Made by a program: the position numbers and the translations under genes. Shown piece after piece: positions 1 to 17,742 of a DNA stretch of 64,000 nt. Each line of letters starts with the position of its first letter. The first letter of the stretch is position 1. The stretch is from Echiichthys vipera (Eukaryota; Chordata; Actinopteri; Perciformes; Trachinidae). Under the pieces are notes generated by a model. It saw only the letters and a program-made list of their open reading frames with translations. It searched no databases and had not been told where the DNA came from. Where the stretch lies: contig OY829662.1 of the NCBI GenBank assembly GCA_963691815.1, forward strand, positions 4,548,679 through 4,612,678. The letters run 5' to 3'.

Positions 1-362
1 AGCTAGCGTTAGCTGGTAACCATTCTGGTTCAACTGGCTCTTTGTCACTGCAGCAAATGGCACCAGTGAGTGGAGCTCCCTGCTCACCCGCCAGTCATAG
101 TCTGCTGGATGACTGGCTTCAGCTCGTAGAAAAACCTTAATTTTCCCTGTTTCCCCCCCTTTTGGTTTAGTTTAGCACCATATGAACAACAGCGGAGTGA
201 AGCCTGAAGCCTGGTTACTGCTCCTGTCCAAATGTGGTGGTTTCAAAAAACCAAAATGGCAACGGGCTAACTTCCTATCTCCTGGCTTCAAAATGGTAGT
301 CCTCAAAGTAGGGGGTGACGTCATGATAGCTACGTTCATCTCTTGTATCCAGTCTATGATTA
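1..362 (-). repeat. Interspersed repeat family A, copy 1 (cut by window edge)
   Basis: Read on the minus strand, this segment matches 24423-24801 and 33437-33785 in order. Shared landmarks are a block near 349-358 (complement of catagact), a block with gtgacgtcatgatagctac at 315-333, and a distal block with agccagttg and ttaccagctaacg at 1-50. Three copies in one window show a dispersed repeat. No coding remnant was recognised, so I do not assign a superfamily. Confidence 0.7.
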
Positions 363-1410
<1,048 letters not shown>

Positions 1411-1718
1411 TAGGGCTGCAACTAACTAACTGATTATTTTCTTTTAGCAATTAATCTGTCTATCATTTTCTTGTTTAAGCGATTAGTTGTTTTGGTCTCA
1501 GAGTAGTAGTAGTCTTTCCCAAAGCCCAAGATGACATCCTCAAATGTATCTGTCATAGAGGAAGAAAGACACCAGAAAATATTCACATTTAAGAAGCTGG
1601 GATTTGATTTTTTTTTTCTTAAAATATTAGTCAAACTGATTAATCTATTATCAAAATAGTTAGATTATTAATGGTAGTTGACAACTAATCAATGAATCGA
1701 CAAATCGCTGCTGCTCTA
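1411..1718. mobile_element. hAT-type non-autonomous element (MITE)
   Basis: It begins TAGGGCTGCAACTAAC and ends in a decayed inverted copy (GCTGCTGCTCTA). The interior is AT-rich and full of GATTA/TAATC motifs. It is flanked by an imperfect 8-bp target duplication, ctcgtcag at 1403-1410 against ctcatcaa at 1719-1726 (6 of 8 match), which fits hAT integration. This is a very common teleost repeat type. It has no coding capacity. Confidence 0.8.
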
Positions 1719-1837
1719 CTCATCAAGAGTGGTTAGTTCTGTTAAGGATCGAGAGAATGCTTTCCTCTTTGTTTCATCATCTTCTCATGATGCCTCATGA
1801 AGCTTTCAACCCTTTGTTAAACAGAGAGCACCCTTTA

Positions 1838-2451
1838 GGGCGCACTCACACTGGCCATCCCTACTGTGCCCCGTGCTTTAGGGTGCTTGTCCCCCCCCCC
1901 CCCCCCCGTCCCTCTTCCCCCGCGGGCCAGGCCCGTTTGTACTCACACGGCGGAATGCTTCTTGCTGCCTATACATCATCACGCCGTAACGCGTCACACC
2001 CATTGATGACGTCATTGCGATGCGTCCCTTTGTTTACAAATCTTTCCACAGACCTCAGAGTTTTTGTGCGTCTTGTCGACTGTTTTTGAATCTTTTCATC
2101 CGACCAAATCTGCAGTAAACACTCCACCTCCGCATCACACCAATGTGAACCTTTGGCCGCCATTGTTTTAAATGCCGCGCATGGTCCCTCCTTCTTTTTT
2201 CTATGTCCGAGCAGGCGCACATAAAATGACGTCAGAACCGCCATTGGCCTCGTGCTCGTACACGTGTGCTCGCTCGTGCTCGTACATGTGCAAACGTGCT
2301 TTACAAAAGCCCGCCTCTCCCAAACGGGCCGTGGCCGGCAAGCGTGCCGCAAGTAGGCGCGGTACGGTTGCACTCACACTGGTCAAACAAACTAGACTTT
2401 AGCCGTGACACGTGCTTTGGCACGGTACGGAAGGACAGTGTGAGTGCGCCC
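1838..2451. mobile_element. PIF/Harbinger-like non-autonomous element, copy 1
   Basis: The 614-bp element has terminal inverted repeats GGGCGCACTCACACTG (1838) and its complement ending at 2451. It is flanked by TTA at 1835-1837 and 2452-2454, the 3-bp target duplication usual for PIF/Harbinger transposons. A related copy lies at 17110-17739 and a half copy at 29480-29773. The minus strand keeps a decayed open frame (2373 down to 1969) containing HWCDAEVECLLQIWSDEKIQ. This resembles the start of a Myb/SANT-like DNA-binding domain, the kind of second protein Harbinger elements carry. The interior also holds a poly-C run near 1891-1906. Confidence 0.8.
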
Positions 2452-2454
2452 TTA

Positions 2455-7996
<5,542 letters not shown>

Positions 7997-8602
7997 CAAG
8001 AGGTCATTGGTCTGGTCATATGACACACGGAGACGTATGTTTGAGTCTTAATGACATGATAGGAGTCCTGTAATTACACCTTAGCTCTCTGAGCTGCAGT
8101 ATGCATGCACACACTCACTCTCCCTTCATCCTAACAAGTGTGCCTTGTATGTGTCTCGGTGCTTCTCACCTTCAAAGGGAAACTTTGAAAGACTGCTTTA
8201 AGATGTTGTGAAATTGTTGTGATTGTGTTGGAATTTCCCTGATTTACGAATAATAACTGTTGCATTTATAAACAATTCAAATGCAAAAGGTAACATGATG
8301 ATAAAACTAAATATTTAAAAAATCTATTAAAACAGCTTTGCCACCTGTGATGAATTGTTATCACTCAGTTTTATTTCAGTGCAAGTTTCACAAAATATTG
8401 CAGGAAGCAGCTGTGTATAACATCTCAGCTTTCACTTTGGAACTATAATTGTATTCCCCTGCTCTTCGGGACCCACCCACTCCTTCTCATGCCATGTCCC
8501 GTTGCAGTGCTTGGTTTTCGTAACACAAAACCCCACTGGAAGCCCTGACTCCAGCACCGACCTCAATCCACCCTTTGTGTTTGCAGCTTGCAGGAAATGT
8601 GA

Positions 8603-8642
<40 letters not shown>

Positions 8643-9765
8643 TCTCAACAAAGGAAGGGGACACTGTTCCCATACAAAGGCAAGTGTCTAAGATCATTCA
8701 AGACCCAGAAACCAAAAGAGAGATTTAATATGATCTGCGGAGCAAAGGGACACAGGGACATTCACATGTTGTACAGTGTTTGTGTCCACACACACAACAT
8801 TCATTACACTGCCACATATGCATATATACTATTACCGTAATGTGTCTGTCTTCAGACAGCAAGAAACATGGGTAATACCAGCTGTCCTGAAAGAGCTTGA
8901 ACTGAAATAACTAAAAATTGCCCGGTTGAACTAAATTCCTCTCTCAGGGTTGTCTTTAGTCTCAAAACTGTTAAACACTTTGGATACTATGGTTTGTGAA
9001 TGAAGTATAGCAGCTGGCACCAGAGTATGTGGTTTATTGCGTCCAAGTTGAAATGTGAAGGTGCATCGCGCTGCTGCAGAGAGAGAGATTGTGTAGAAAC
9101 TTCGAGATTCAGGTTTAAGCCTGATCCACTGAATGGAGATCTTCAAAAATAATGGATAACAAGACTAAGTCTCGCAATCTGCAGCCTTTATGGTAGCAAC
9201 AGAATTTAAACCAGTAATACGATTTATTACAACTAGGGATTTACTAGCTCTGGGCTTCATTTCTATCAGGAATAATAATGTTGTACTCACTTAATGAATT
9301 GCTGAGGTAAAGCCAATGGTCCAGTCAGTCAGACGATCAGGTTTGTTATTAAAAAAGATGAACTCTAAAATGATTACCAACTACTCAGTGTGAACTTCCG
9401 TTACAGTTTACAGACCTTTCCAGAGGGCACATGTTATTTCCCCCCTTTAAGTAAATTTGACAAGCATCTTCCCCACACCCTGATTAAAACAAAGGCTGAC
9501 ACAGGAAGCTGTGGTGATGTGAGGTCACATGCTGGAGGTAGTAACAAGTGGGAACAAGAAAGAGTAGCTGCAGTTCAGCAGGAGACATGTTGTCCATCAC
9601 TTGTCTGTCTGACAGAAAGTATACGCTTCTATTCTAACAAATGACCAGTATGCATCCACACTGACTCCAAGAGCATATGACAGATGTCACGATGCGCTGC
9701 TTAGATATTAGTAAGAACTAAGACATTTTATTGACAACTCATATATTCTTTCTTCCCACCTGCAG
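7997..9765. other. Intron or upstream DNA before the septin head exon
   Basis: It contains a short GT tract at 8602-8641 and ends in a good splice acceptor, with pyrimidine-rich ttcttcccacctgcag at 9750-9765. No upstream septin exon ending in phase 1 was recognised. The true first exon or exons probably lie before the window. Confidence 0.5.
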
Positions 9766-11334
9766 CGCTGAAGAGATCCTTCGACATCGAAGATGTGGAT
9801 GACATACCATCCTTCTCCTCACCTTCACCCATCTCCACCCCTGTTTCTCCCTCTTCCTCCCATTTCTTCCTCCACCACAACAAAGCCAGTGAGGGGCGGG
9901 GAGTAGGTGGCCAGTCCCCTTCGTTAGCCTTCAACAACAACAACAACAGCCTGGGCTCAACGGGCCACCACTCCCGCATCAGCCTGAGTTCCAATCCCAG
10001 CCCAGTGCTCAAGTCCCGTAGTGTGGTCAGCAGCATGTCCTTCAACCGAGGAAACATGAACAAGTCGGCCCTCCACAATAACGGTTCCTCCGTGACCAGA
10101 GCTGCATCCTTCCAGGGCAGGTTAAACCCCAATGGTTACTCCATCTTGTCTGGGCCAGGCAGTGACAACGACAGCCTTCACAGCTCGACATCCAGTCTGG
10201 AGTACTCTGGGGTGGGTGGGGGTGCCTTCCCTCTTACTAAACTGGGGTCTTATCTCAGCCCTCCACCTCAGGGGGAGTACCACCGAACCCACTCCCAGCT
10301 CCCACAAGACCATCGAGAGGGTGTTGCAAACTTGGGAAGCAACCCCAACCTTAAGAAGTTTTCTTCTCATGGGAGTGTTTTCCCTTCAGAGATGGATCGG
10401 GGACCAGGCATAATGCTGAGTGTTCCAGAGCCTCAGGGGGCGAACCATGGCTCCATGCCCAGTATAGACCTTCAAATTTGTGATGGAGGAGGAGAAGGGA
10501 TGGTGAGTATTCAAAGAAGTGGAGGTGGAGGCAGAATGTCTCCAGGGTTGAGGTATGCCAATGCTAATGCAAACTGGAATGGTCGCCTTCATAATGCCAG
10601 TTCCTTTGGGGAGGAGGGCTACTGTGGTCCCAAAAACCACTACCAGCTGCAAGGGCCCCAGGTCCTCAAGGCTCCCCAGCCTAAGGCCAAAGAGACTTCA
10701 CGTCTTAACAAGTTTCCCTTGGATCTGGATAGCTTGGTAACAACTTCTCCCACCAAGGTTCAAGGAGGATCCATGAGCCCTAACCCCCCCAAGCCTCCAC
10801 CAAGGAGCACAGGAGGCCTCCAACACCACACCAGCCCACCATCCACCTCAGCCAGCCCCTCAGCCTCTCTCAGCAGTCTAGACAGTTCTTCTGACACCCC
10901 ACCTGTCTCTCTACACCATCCCTTTTTGCCTTTATCTCCACGTTCTCCCTCACAGGGTTCCATACCTGTCCCGGAGATAAGCTGCTCCCCAGTACCCCTT
11001 TCCCCAGCCCAGAGCCCCCAGCTGGAGATTCTCTCAGGGCCCCAAGTTGTCCAGGTGGCCCCCAACCTGTCTAACCCTTTAAGCTTTTCCAGCCCCTCAA
11101 GCCGTAGAGCCATTTGGTCTGTGGAGAGAGGCCCAGGGGATGCCAGAGATAGCGTAGGCTCAATCTTACAGAGGATTGCTTCCTTCTCCCAGCATGCCAT
11201 TCCTGACACCATCCCAGCAATGGTGATCCAACCCCCTACAGTCCAAAGCCATGGTGGGTCGTCATCTGAATTTGGATGTCCTGCTGAGACCGCACTCATA
11301 CCCACATGGAAACAGGACAAGAAGAAACCGAAAG
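9766..11334 (+). CDS. septin12: Septin gene, large N-terminal head exon (523 residues)
   Basis: A single 1569-nt open exon bounded by acceptor cctgcag at 9765 and donor aaag|gtaaga at 11335, phase 1 at both ends. It encodes ALKRSFDIEDVDDIPSF followed by a long Ser/Pro/Asn/Gly-rich region with no predicted fold. Visible features are an NNNNN run, a proline motif PPKPPPRS at residues 341-348 that fits an SH3 class II ligand (PxxPxR), and a basic end QDKKKPKG. The opening words match the start of the long SEPT9 head (ALKRSFEVEEVE in human SEPT9). SEPT9 heads are known to bind microtubules and actin, so a cytoskeletal-targeting role is inferred here. Joining to 44860 restores Glu from G|AA. The initiating Met lies in an upstream exon that is not visible. 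The GTG or ATG codons inside this exon are not convincing starts. Confidence 0.9.
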
Positions 11335-11471
11335 GTAAGATGAGTTTTAGAAATTAATAACCATTGATAATTCTGTGTGCATTTGTATGTGCAGTGAGGC
11401 TCAGGTTAGATCAGTGCTGTGGGTGTGTGTGTGTTTGTGAATAGAACACTCTATGTTGTTCATATAATGGT

Positions 11472-11636
11472 TAGGGATGCACCGATCCGAAATTAAGATC
11501 CGATATTGACAAATTAGCTGGATCAGGTACAGTTTGTTAATTCATCAATGGTATAGAATCGGTATCGGGTATTGACCGTTAATCAAAGCCCAGGTATCGG
11601 TATCAAGACTGTAAAAGTTGGATTGGTGTATCCCTA
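11472..11636. mobile_element. hAT-type MITE (TAGGGATGCACCGATC family)
   Basis: A 165-bp element starting TAGGGATGCACCGATCC and ending with the degenerate complement ttggtgtatcccta. The inner sequence repeats ATCGGTATC-like words. The flanks ataatggt (11464-11471) and atagtgat (11637-11644) match at 6 of 8 positions, as expected for an old hAT 8-bp target duplication. It is a widely dispersed type in fish genomes. Confidence 0.8.
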
Positions 11637-12706
11637 ATAGTGATAGGCTCTTGTCGGCAGTAAATTGCACACACAATGCATTTTGTGCAGTTGACATGCA
11701 CTTGAGTAAAGGTTACTGTTGCTTTCTGCTTTATCTTACTTAAATGTCATACATGTACGTACAAGTTTACAGTATTTATACTTACGTTGTTTTGCTACTA
11801 CATGAAATGCTGCACATAGAAAGCACTCATCTGTCCTCATGTGACGCAGGAGGAGCTGTTGGTGCCTGGATACACTGCATTATCCAGGATGCATTTAAAA
11901 GTTGTGGAAGCAAAACACTGATAAACTTGAAACACACTTCTACGTTTAATTTTGTGAGATAGCATGCACACACACACACAAACACACATACAGACTATGT
12001 GTGTGTATGTGTGTGTGTGTGCATGTGTGCATGCGTGCATGCTTCAACATTCACGACTTCAAATATTGTTTCCTTAAAAAAACGTAATTCAATTTGCGAT
12101 CACATTCTGGTAATCATCAGTCCCAATATGGAGAATAGAAGCTCTGCTGGCACACAGGTGGCAGGTATCAGCAGGTGATTCTTTGCCACAACGCTCAGTT
12201 TTATTTTACCGGTGCCTGTTGGACTTCCACCACTCCAGTGGGTTTTTATGAGGAAGAATGTACAGCTCACAGAAACTAGCTTTTAGCTCGTTGACATCAA
12301 TATTTTTAAACTAGTCATGCCCAAAGAGGGTGTCCAGTGCTTCTGTTCTTGCGAAGTTGCAGCCAGAACGTCACTGCTTTCAGCTTCCATATTGTCTGGG
12401 CCTTGCACATTAACCCCATCATGAAGGTCACACAAAAAAATACGAAGGTGTTAAGAGGTGCTATGCACACACAAAAAAAATTAAGTGCTGTTGTTTACCA
12501 TTCAAGTTAATTTGAAACGAGGACACGAGGACTACTCGAGGACTCGATCACTCATGCCCATCCCTAGTACAAAGGTCTGTTTACCAAATGATGACAGGGA
12601 ATCTCTTTCTGTTTTCATGTTGGTGCAGGAAGACAAGTAGACAAGTCAAGGTTAGCAGATGAGCCGAGCAGGCACACCCGCTGTAATGGTTTCCTGTTGT
12701 ATTGAG

Positions 12707-12730
12707 CCCCCCCCCCCCCCCCCCCCCCCC

Positions 12731-12769
<39 letters not shown>

Positions 12770-12788
12770 CACACACACACACACACAC
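12707..12788. repeat. Poly-C run joined to (CA)n
   Basis: About 24 consecutive C residues (12707-12730) run directly into CA repeats up to 12788. The C-run is a potential i-motif on this strand, or a G-run on the other. A homopolymer this long is also prone to sequencing error. Confidence 0.95.
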
Positions 12789-13865
12789 GCAGAGCAATAC
12801 ACAAACACACAGAATTTACTGTGAATTGTATACATTTCAAAATGTTCTTTTTTTGCTTACACAACCACACCGTCACTGTTTTCCATATTTTCATTTGGGT
12901 AGTTGCTTCTCATACAGAACACACTTTTTTTTTTACATGCATACAGTCTTTGTGTTAAAAGCTTGACTAACATTTTTCACCGGGGTTTTAAAGCTATTTT
13001 TAGCCCTCCTCCTCCCACTTGGCCTTTGGCTCCTGCTTCCTCTGATAACAAAGTCAACTTTTCTGTGCCTCAGAACACGTTATAAGGAATACCATTCTAT
13101 CAAACCACAAAACCAAGATATTTGGGAAACAAACTCCTCCTCATTCATTGATATGAAAAAAAAATGATCTGTTTTATTAGGACCGTTTATAGTAGGCATT
13201 GAGGGGGAAGGGGGGAGATCAGAGGATAATGGGCATTATGTGTCAAAAACATGGTGAACACACTGTAGATGTCAATAAAACTACAGCTTGTTAATTGATG
13301 ATTAAGGATCTATATTCGTATGTGTGTGATAGGGTGAGTTTTTGAATACATTCTGATAAATACAGACTTTAATTGCACAGATGTTTGATTTTTTTTTCTT
13401 TCGACCCTCATTAAATACAACTTTGACTAGCATAGGGTCGGCCGTTTAATCCAGGGGTCGGCCGTCATCACCCAATAAACATCCGTATAGGTCTTTTGTG
13501 CAAGCAGCATATTACACTTGTTGTTAGGTGGAGATCTCTAGTGGCCATAGTAATTATGGCAGGAGCAAAGGAGGAAGTCATGTTAAGTGGATAATGCCAA
13601 GGTCCGCGTAGGGAGTAGGTTGGGGAGGATAAATGAGTCAAACAAACACCCATGAGACTGCATTTTGAGTTCTGTGTAAAACCAGAAGTCAACCAACTTT
13701 GTTTGATGCAAGTCCATGACGTAGTTACCATTACATGGTCTTTTCCTTAACGTAACCAAGTAGTTCCATTTTACAATGTCAAATAGAACGGTCAAATATA
13801 TCCTTTTTGGAGTCACTGGCAAACAAACTAGTCCGTCGTTTAGGTATGAGGATGTATTCTCTGTG

Positions 13866-13990
13866 CACATTTTGCAGTGTCCCTGGCAAGACACTCAACC
13901 CCAAATTGTTCCCCCAAATCTCTATTGTACGGCATGTGAACTAGATAGTACCTTAACTCCATCCATGCAAATCATTTGTGCATCTGTAAT
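13866..13990 (+). repeat. Fragment of tRNA-like dispersed repeat H
   Basis: It contains cctggcaagacactcaac followed by cccaaattgttcccc. The same phrase order occurs in the dispersed repeat at 32705-32940. Only part of the element is present. Confidence 0.45.
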
Positions 13991-14219
13991 ATGTCAGTTA
14001 GATGAGCTGATGGAACGTTCTGCCTTGTTTTCTAGTCCCACTTTGATTAAGTCTGACGAGACGCCTGGATGTTTACACGAGAAGCTTGTCCAGCGCACAT
14101 TCAGAGACTCAGTTGAGCGGTTTCACAAACAGGAGGCATCTGTTTTAACAGCGCCTGTTGGGATTTTCCCTTTGCCCCCTCCTGTCTCATCGGGGGATTA
14201 ATCCAATACCTCTGAGCTG

Positions 14220-15364
14220 AAAGAGAGAAAACAGAACATCCAGCTTTACTCATAGCTTCGTTCTTATTTCACATATTAACCCTGCAAAAACTCTTGCTTT
14301 CACCTACTGTACGCTATCATGCTGCCTACCCCTATGAGTAGGAGATGCTTTTTTTTTATAGGCAGACTGGTTTGTTAGGGGAGAGGGAATGATGGCAGAG
14401 TCAATAATCAGTCAGTAATCCTGTTAGTATGTAACACTTTAAGTGGCAAAGAGAGATTCCTGTTAAATATTTTGAGATTTTGAAGAATTCAAGCAGATTT
14501 TTTGCCGGAGTATTGTGGTCATCAGGAGGTCACACAGCACGAGACGTAGTAGTGTGGATGTAGCCATAATGGAGTGGTCAGTCAGACCCTGCGTGGAGAT
14601 CAACTCCCACAAGTGACACGATTTACTGAATGTGGAGTTTGAGGATGGGACACACATTTCTACAAAACATTCTTTCGGAGGTCTGATCTTTGACAGCAAT
14701 TTCCTCAGAGCACACGAGGACATCCCTGCTGTCATCAGCGTGCACTTTGTAAATAACAGGCTAATGTGCGGTAATGGGCGTTCTCAGTGAAATGATTGTT
14801 TTGCTCTATCGTGCTTTACTGAGATCATTTGTTTCCCATAAAAGCTTGAAAACAAAAAAAAGGGGCCCTGAGGCCTTTTCCTCTCCCCCTTTCCTCTGCT
14901 CTTAGAGAAACATAACAGAGGAAAGACAATTCAGATGGCCGGAGAAAAAAAAAACAAGCAGTGGAAGATCAAGCTCGCATTGAAGGGTTCCTAAGTAGAA
15001 CGTGTTGTGTTTTATCTTGTCAGTCAGCCATGAAACCCATAATATATCATCGTGTACTGAATAAAGATCAGTATTGTTCGCCCCGGGGATTATCTCCCCC
15101 TTCATATCGCTCACATCTCCTCCACCTTGGGAAAGGATTCTTATCTCCCCCTTCCATTTTCCACATCTTTTTGCTTCATCAGTTCTGCATTCCTCTCGAT
15201 CTCTTCCCCTCATTATATCTGCTGCATCCCCGATGCAACCTAATCATTTATCTTCTGGACATTGTTGTCCAACAGCCGCCATGATAAATGCACGCTGTCC
15301 AGCAGTGCCATTATCTAGAATAACTTTATTCAGCCCATCCTCTCTGCTCTTTTAATCATTCTTT

Positions 15365-15368
<4 letters not shown>
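14220..15368. other. Intronic stretch, nothing recognised
   Basis: Short open frames only. The segment 15060-15260 is pyrimidine-rich with two chance open frames of about 100 codons rich in Ser, Pro and Leu. They lack splice support. Confidence 0.45.

Positions 15369-15411
<43 letters not shown>
15369..15411. repeat. (TC)n microsatellite
   Basis: A perfect CT/TC run of about 21 units, shortly upstream of the pyrimidine-rich minisatellite at 15645. Confidence 0.97.
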
Positions 15412-15415
<4 letters not shown>

Positions 15416-15644
15416 CTATCTTGCCCAGGCTTGTCTGGACTCCCCCTCCTGATCCCTCTCTCTTTCTGATTCAAGCTTTAATGACAGTGATTTAGGATAT
15501 AAATTCCTCCCCAGCAGATGTCTAAGCCGTCGTCCTGTTTCACTCTCCTCACTATCCTCTCTGTGACAGAAAGAGGTTTTGGTATGTTGGTAATGGCTTA
15601 TGAAGGTTTTACACACATCTATATTTTTTGTGAATAAAAATCCT

Positions 15645-16372
15645 CGTCCCCTCTGAAGCTTCCTCTGTCCTAGTCCTCTCCGAAGCCTCCTCTCTCCTCG
15701 TCCCCTCTGACGCCTCCTCTGTCCTTGTCCCCTCTTAAGCTTCCTCTGTCCTAGTCCTCTCTGAAGCCTCCTCTGTCCTCGTCCCCTCTTAAGCTTCCTC
15801 TGTCCTCGTCCTCTCTGAAGCCTCCTCTGTCCTCATCCCCTCTGACGCCTCCTCTGTCCTTGTCCCCTCTGAAGCTTCCTCTGTCATAGTCCTCTCTGTA
15901 GCCTCATCTGTCCTCATCCCCTCTGACGCCTCCTCTCTCCTCGTCCCCTCTGAAGCTTCCTCTGTCCTAGTCCTCTCTGAAGCCTCCTCTCTCCTCGTCC
16001 CCTCTGACGCCTCCTCTTTCCTTGTCTCCTCTGAAGCCTCCTCTGTCCTAGTCCCCTCTGACGCCACCTCTGTCCTTGTCCCCTCTGAAGCTTCCTCTGT
16101 CCTAGTCCTCTCTGAAGCCTCCTCTGTCCTCGTCCCCTCTGACGCCTCCTCTGTCCTCATCCCCTCTGACGCCTCCTCTGTCCTCATCCCGTCTGACGCC
16201 TCCTCTGTCCTCATCTCCTCTGAAGCCTCCCCCTCCTCATCCCCTCTGAAGCCTCCTCTGTCCTAGTCCTCTCTGAAGCCTCCTTTCTCCTCATCCCCTC
16301 TGAATCCTCCTCTGTCCTCGTCCCCTCTGAAGTCTCCCCTCTCCTCGTTCCCTTTGAAGCCTCCCCTGTCCC
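15645..16372. repeat. 27-bp minisatellite, about 27 units
   Basis: Tandem units of the form tcctcgtcccctctga plus cgcctcctctg repeat throughout, with variants gaagcttcc and gaagcctcc and swaps between cctcg, cctag, cttg and ccteca-like joints. The unit is 27 bp, so the minus strand reads a 9-residue repeat (EEASEGTRT and variants) that stays open for 141 codons (16214 down to 15789). Units with cttaag near 15735 and 15790 introduce stops. One strand is strongly pyrimidine-rich. I treat this as non-coding because it lies within the septin intron and has no gene context. Confidence 0.93.
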
Positions 16373-17109
16373 AAGTTTACCTCGAAACATAATTGGCAGT
16401 GCAGTTTACTTTTAGGAGACGGGGTTGACGACAGATCTCAAAGTGTTCAACTGTTTAGAACTTGCAGTGTTTGGATTGGGTCTACAGCAGCGACACAGCA
16501 AGGACCTTGTACGAGCGACTGCGTAAACTCCAGGAACAGACATCAGCTGTCTGTTAGGATCAAAGCAAAACCATTCACAGTGTCTCAAGTTGAGCGGCGC
16601 AGAAAGCTCAAGATCAACATTCACACAGAACTGTTTCAAATACATTTGCAGTCATTCAATAGGCTGCCTCAGTTTTAGCCCTACTGATGAAAACTGCTGA
16701 ATGAGTGTTGAAACCACCGGGCCAACGCTCCTTTGACTTTGTATTTCTAAATGTTATTTTTTTATGAACCCCTGACAGGAAGCAGACGGAGAGTGTTATG
16801 GCATTCTTTAAAGAGTTTGGTGATCCAGCATGCACAAATACATGAAGGAAACAGCCAATCAGATCTTTTTATAGGGGATCCTCCCCTCTGCTGCTGTTTG
16901 TTGCTGTTTCAGCTCACTGGTTTGTCCTTCCCATCAGCCCAGATTGGAACGCCGCTTCCTGTCCAGTTGTTTGCTTCAAGGCTGTGAAATGTGTTTCCTG
17001 CATGAAAAAAAGATTAGCTCAACCCGGCTGTTCAGGCGTGTTTCATGAACACACACACCAGGATAGACAGTGATGAAGACACTGACAAGCAAACATGAAA
17101 AGACCTTCA

Positions 17110-17739
17110 GGGCGCACTCACACTGTCCTTCCGCACCGCGCCCCAAGCTTTAGGGTACTTGTCCCCCCCTCCCTCTCCCCCCGCTTGCCAGCCCGTTTGT
17201 ACTCACACTGCCTGGGCCTTGGCGAATGCTTCTTGCTGCATATACGTCATCACATCGTAACCATCACACGCATTGATGACGTCATCGCAATGCGTGGCTT
17301 TGTTTACAAATCTTCCCATAGACCTCGAGGTTTTTGTGCGTCTTGTCGACTGTTTTTGAATATTTTCATCGACCAAATCTGCAGTAAACACTCCACCTCC
17401 GCATCACACCAACGTGAACCTTTCGCCGCCATTGTTGTTGTTGTTAAATATCCGCGCATGGTCCCCCCTTCTTTTTTCCCTGTCCGAACAGGCGCACATA
17501 AATGACGTCAGAACCGTCGTAGGCCTCGTGCTCGTGCTCGTGCTCGTACACGTGCGCACGCTCGTGCTCGTACATGTGCAAACGCGCTCTACAAAAGCCC
17601 ACCTCTCTCAGACGGGCTGTGGACGGCCAGCTGGCCGCAGCTATGCGCGGAGAGGTTGCACTCACACTGGTCAAATGCACTAGGCTTTAGCCGAAAAACC
17701 TGTTTTGGCCCGGTGCGGAAGGACAGTGTGAGTGCGCCC
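17110..17739. mobile_element. PIF/Harbinger-like non-autonomous element, copy 2
   Basis: A 630-bp copy of the element at 1838-2451. It has better preserved inverted ends, GGGCGCACTCACACTGTCC (17110) and its complement ending at 17739. Identical TCA triplets flank it (17107-17109 and 17740-17742). On the minus strand 17391-17203 the remnant reads ADLVDENIQKQSTRRTKTSR, aligning with the Myb/SANT-like remnant of copy 1. The region near 17520-17580 contains tandem gtgctc/cgtgct words, which copy 1 also has at 2250-2290. Confidence 0.85.
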
Positions 17740-17742
17740 TCA

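Noticed and set aside
9795..9797. GTG at 9795 as a translation start
   Set aside because: The exon is open upstream to the acceptor, and the preceding residues ALKRSFDIED match the SEPT9 head. The start lies in an earlier exon.
10760..11320. 186-codon minus-strand frame inside the head exon
   Set aside because: Antisense of a Ser/Pro-rich coding exon, which rarely gives stops on the opposite strand.
15789..16214. 141-codon EEASEGTRT repeat protein on the minus strand
   Set aside because: Explained by a 27-bp tandem unit. Neighbouring units contain in-frame stops, and there is no promoter or flanking exon.
17520..17585. Tandem gtgctc units as a CRISPR-like or regulatory array
   Set aside because: Short, without spacers, and inside a MITE. 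Copy 1 contains the same words.
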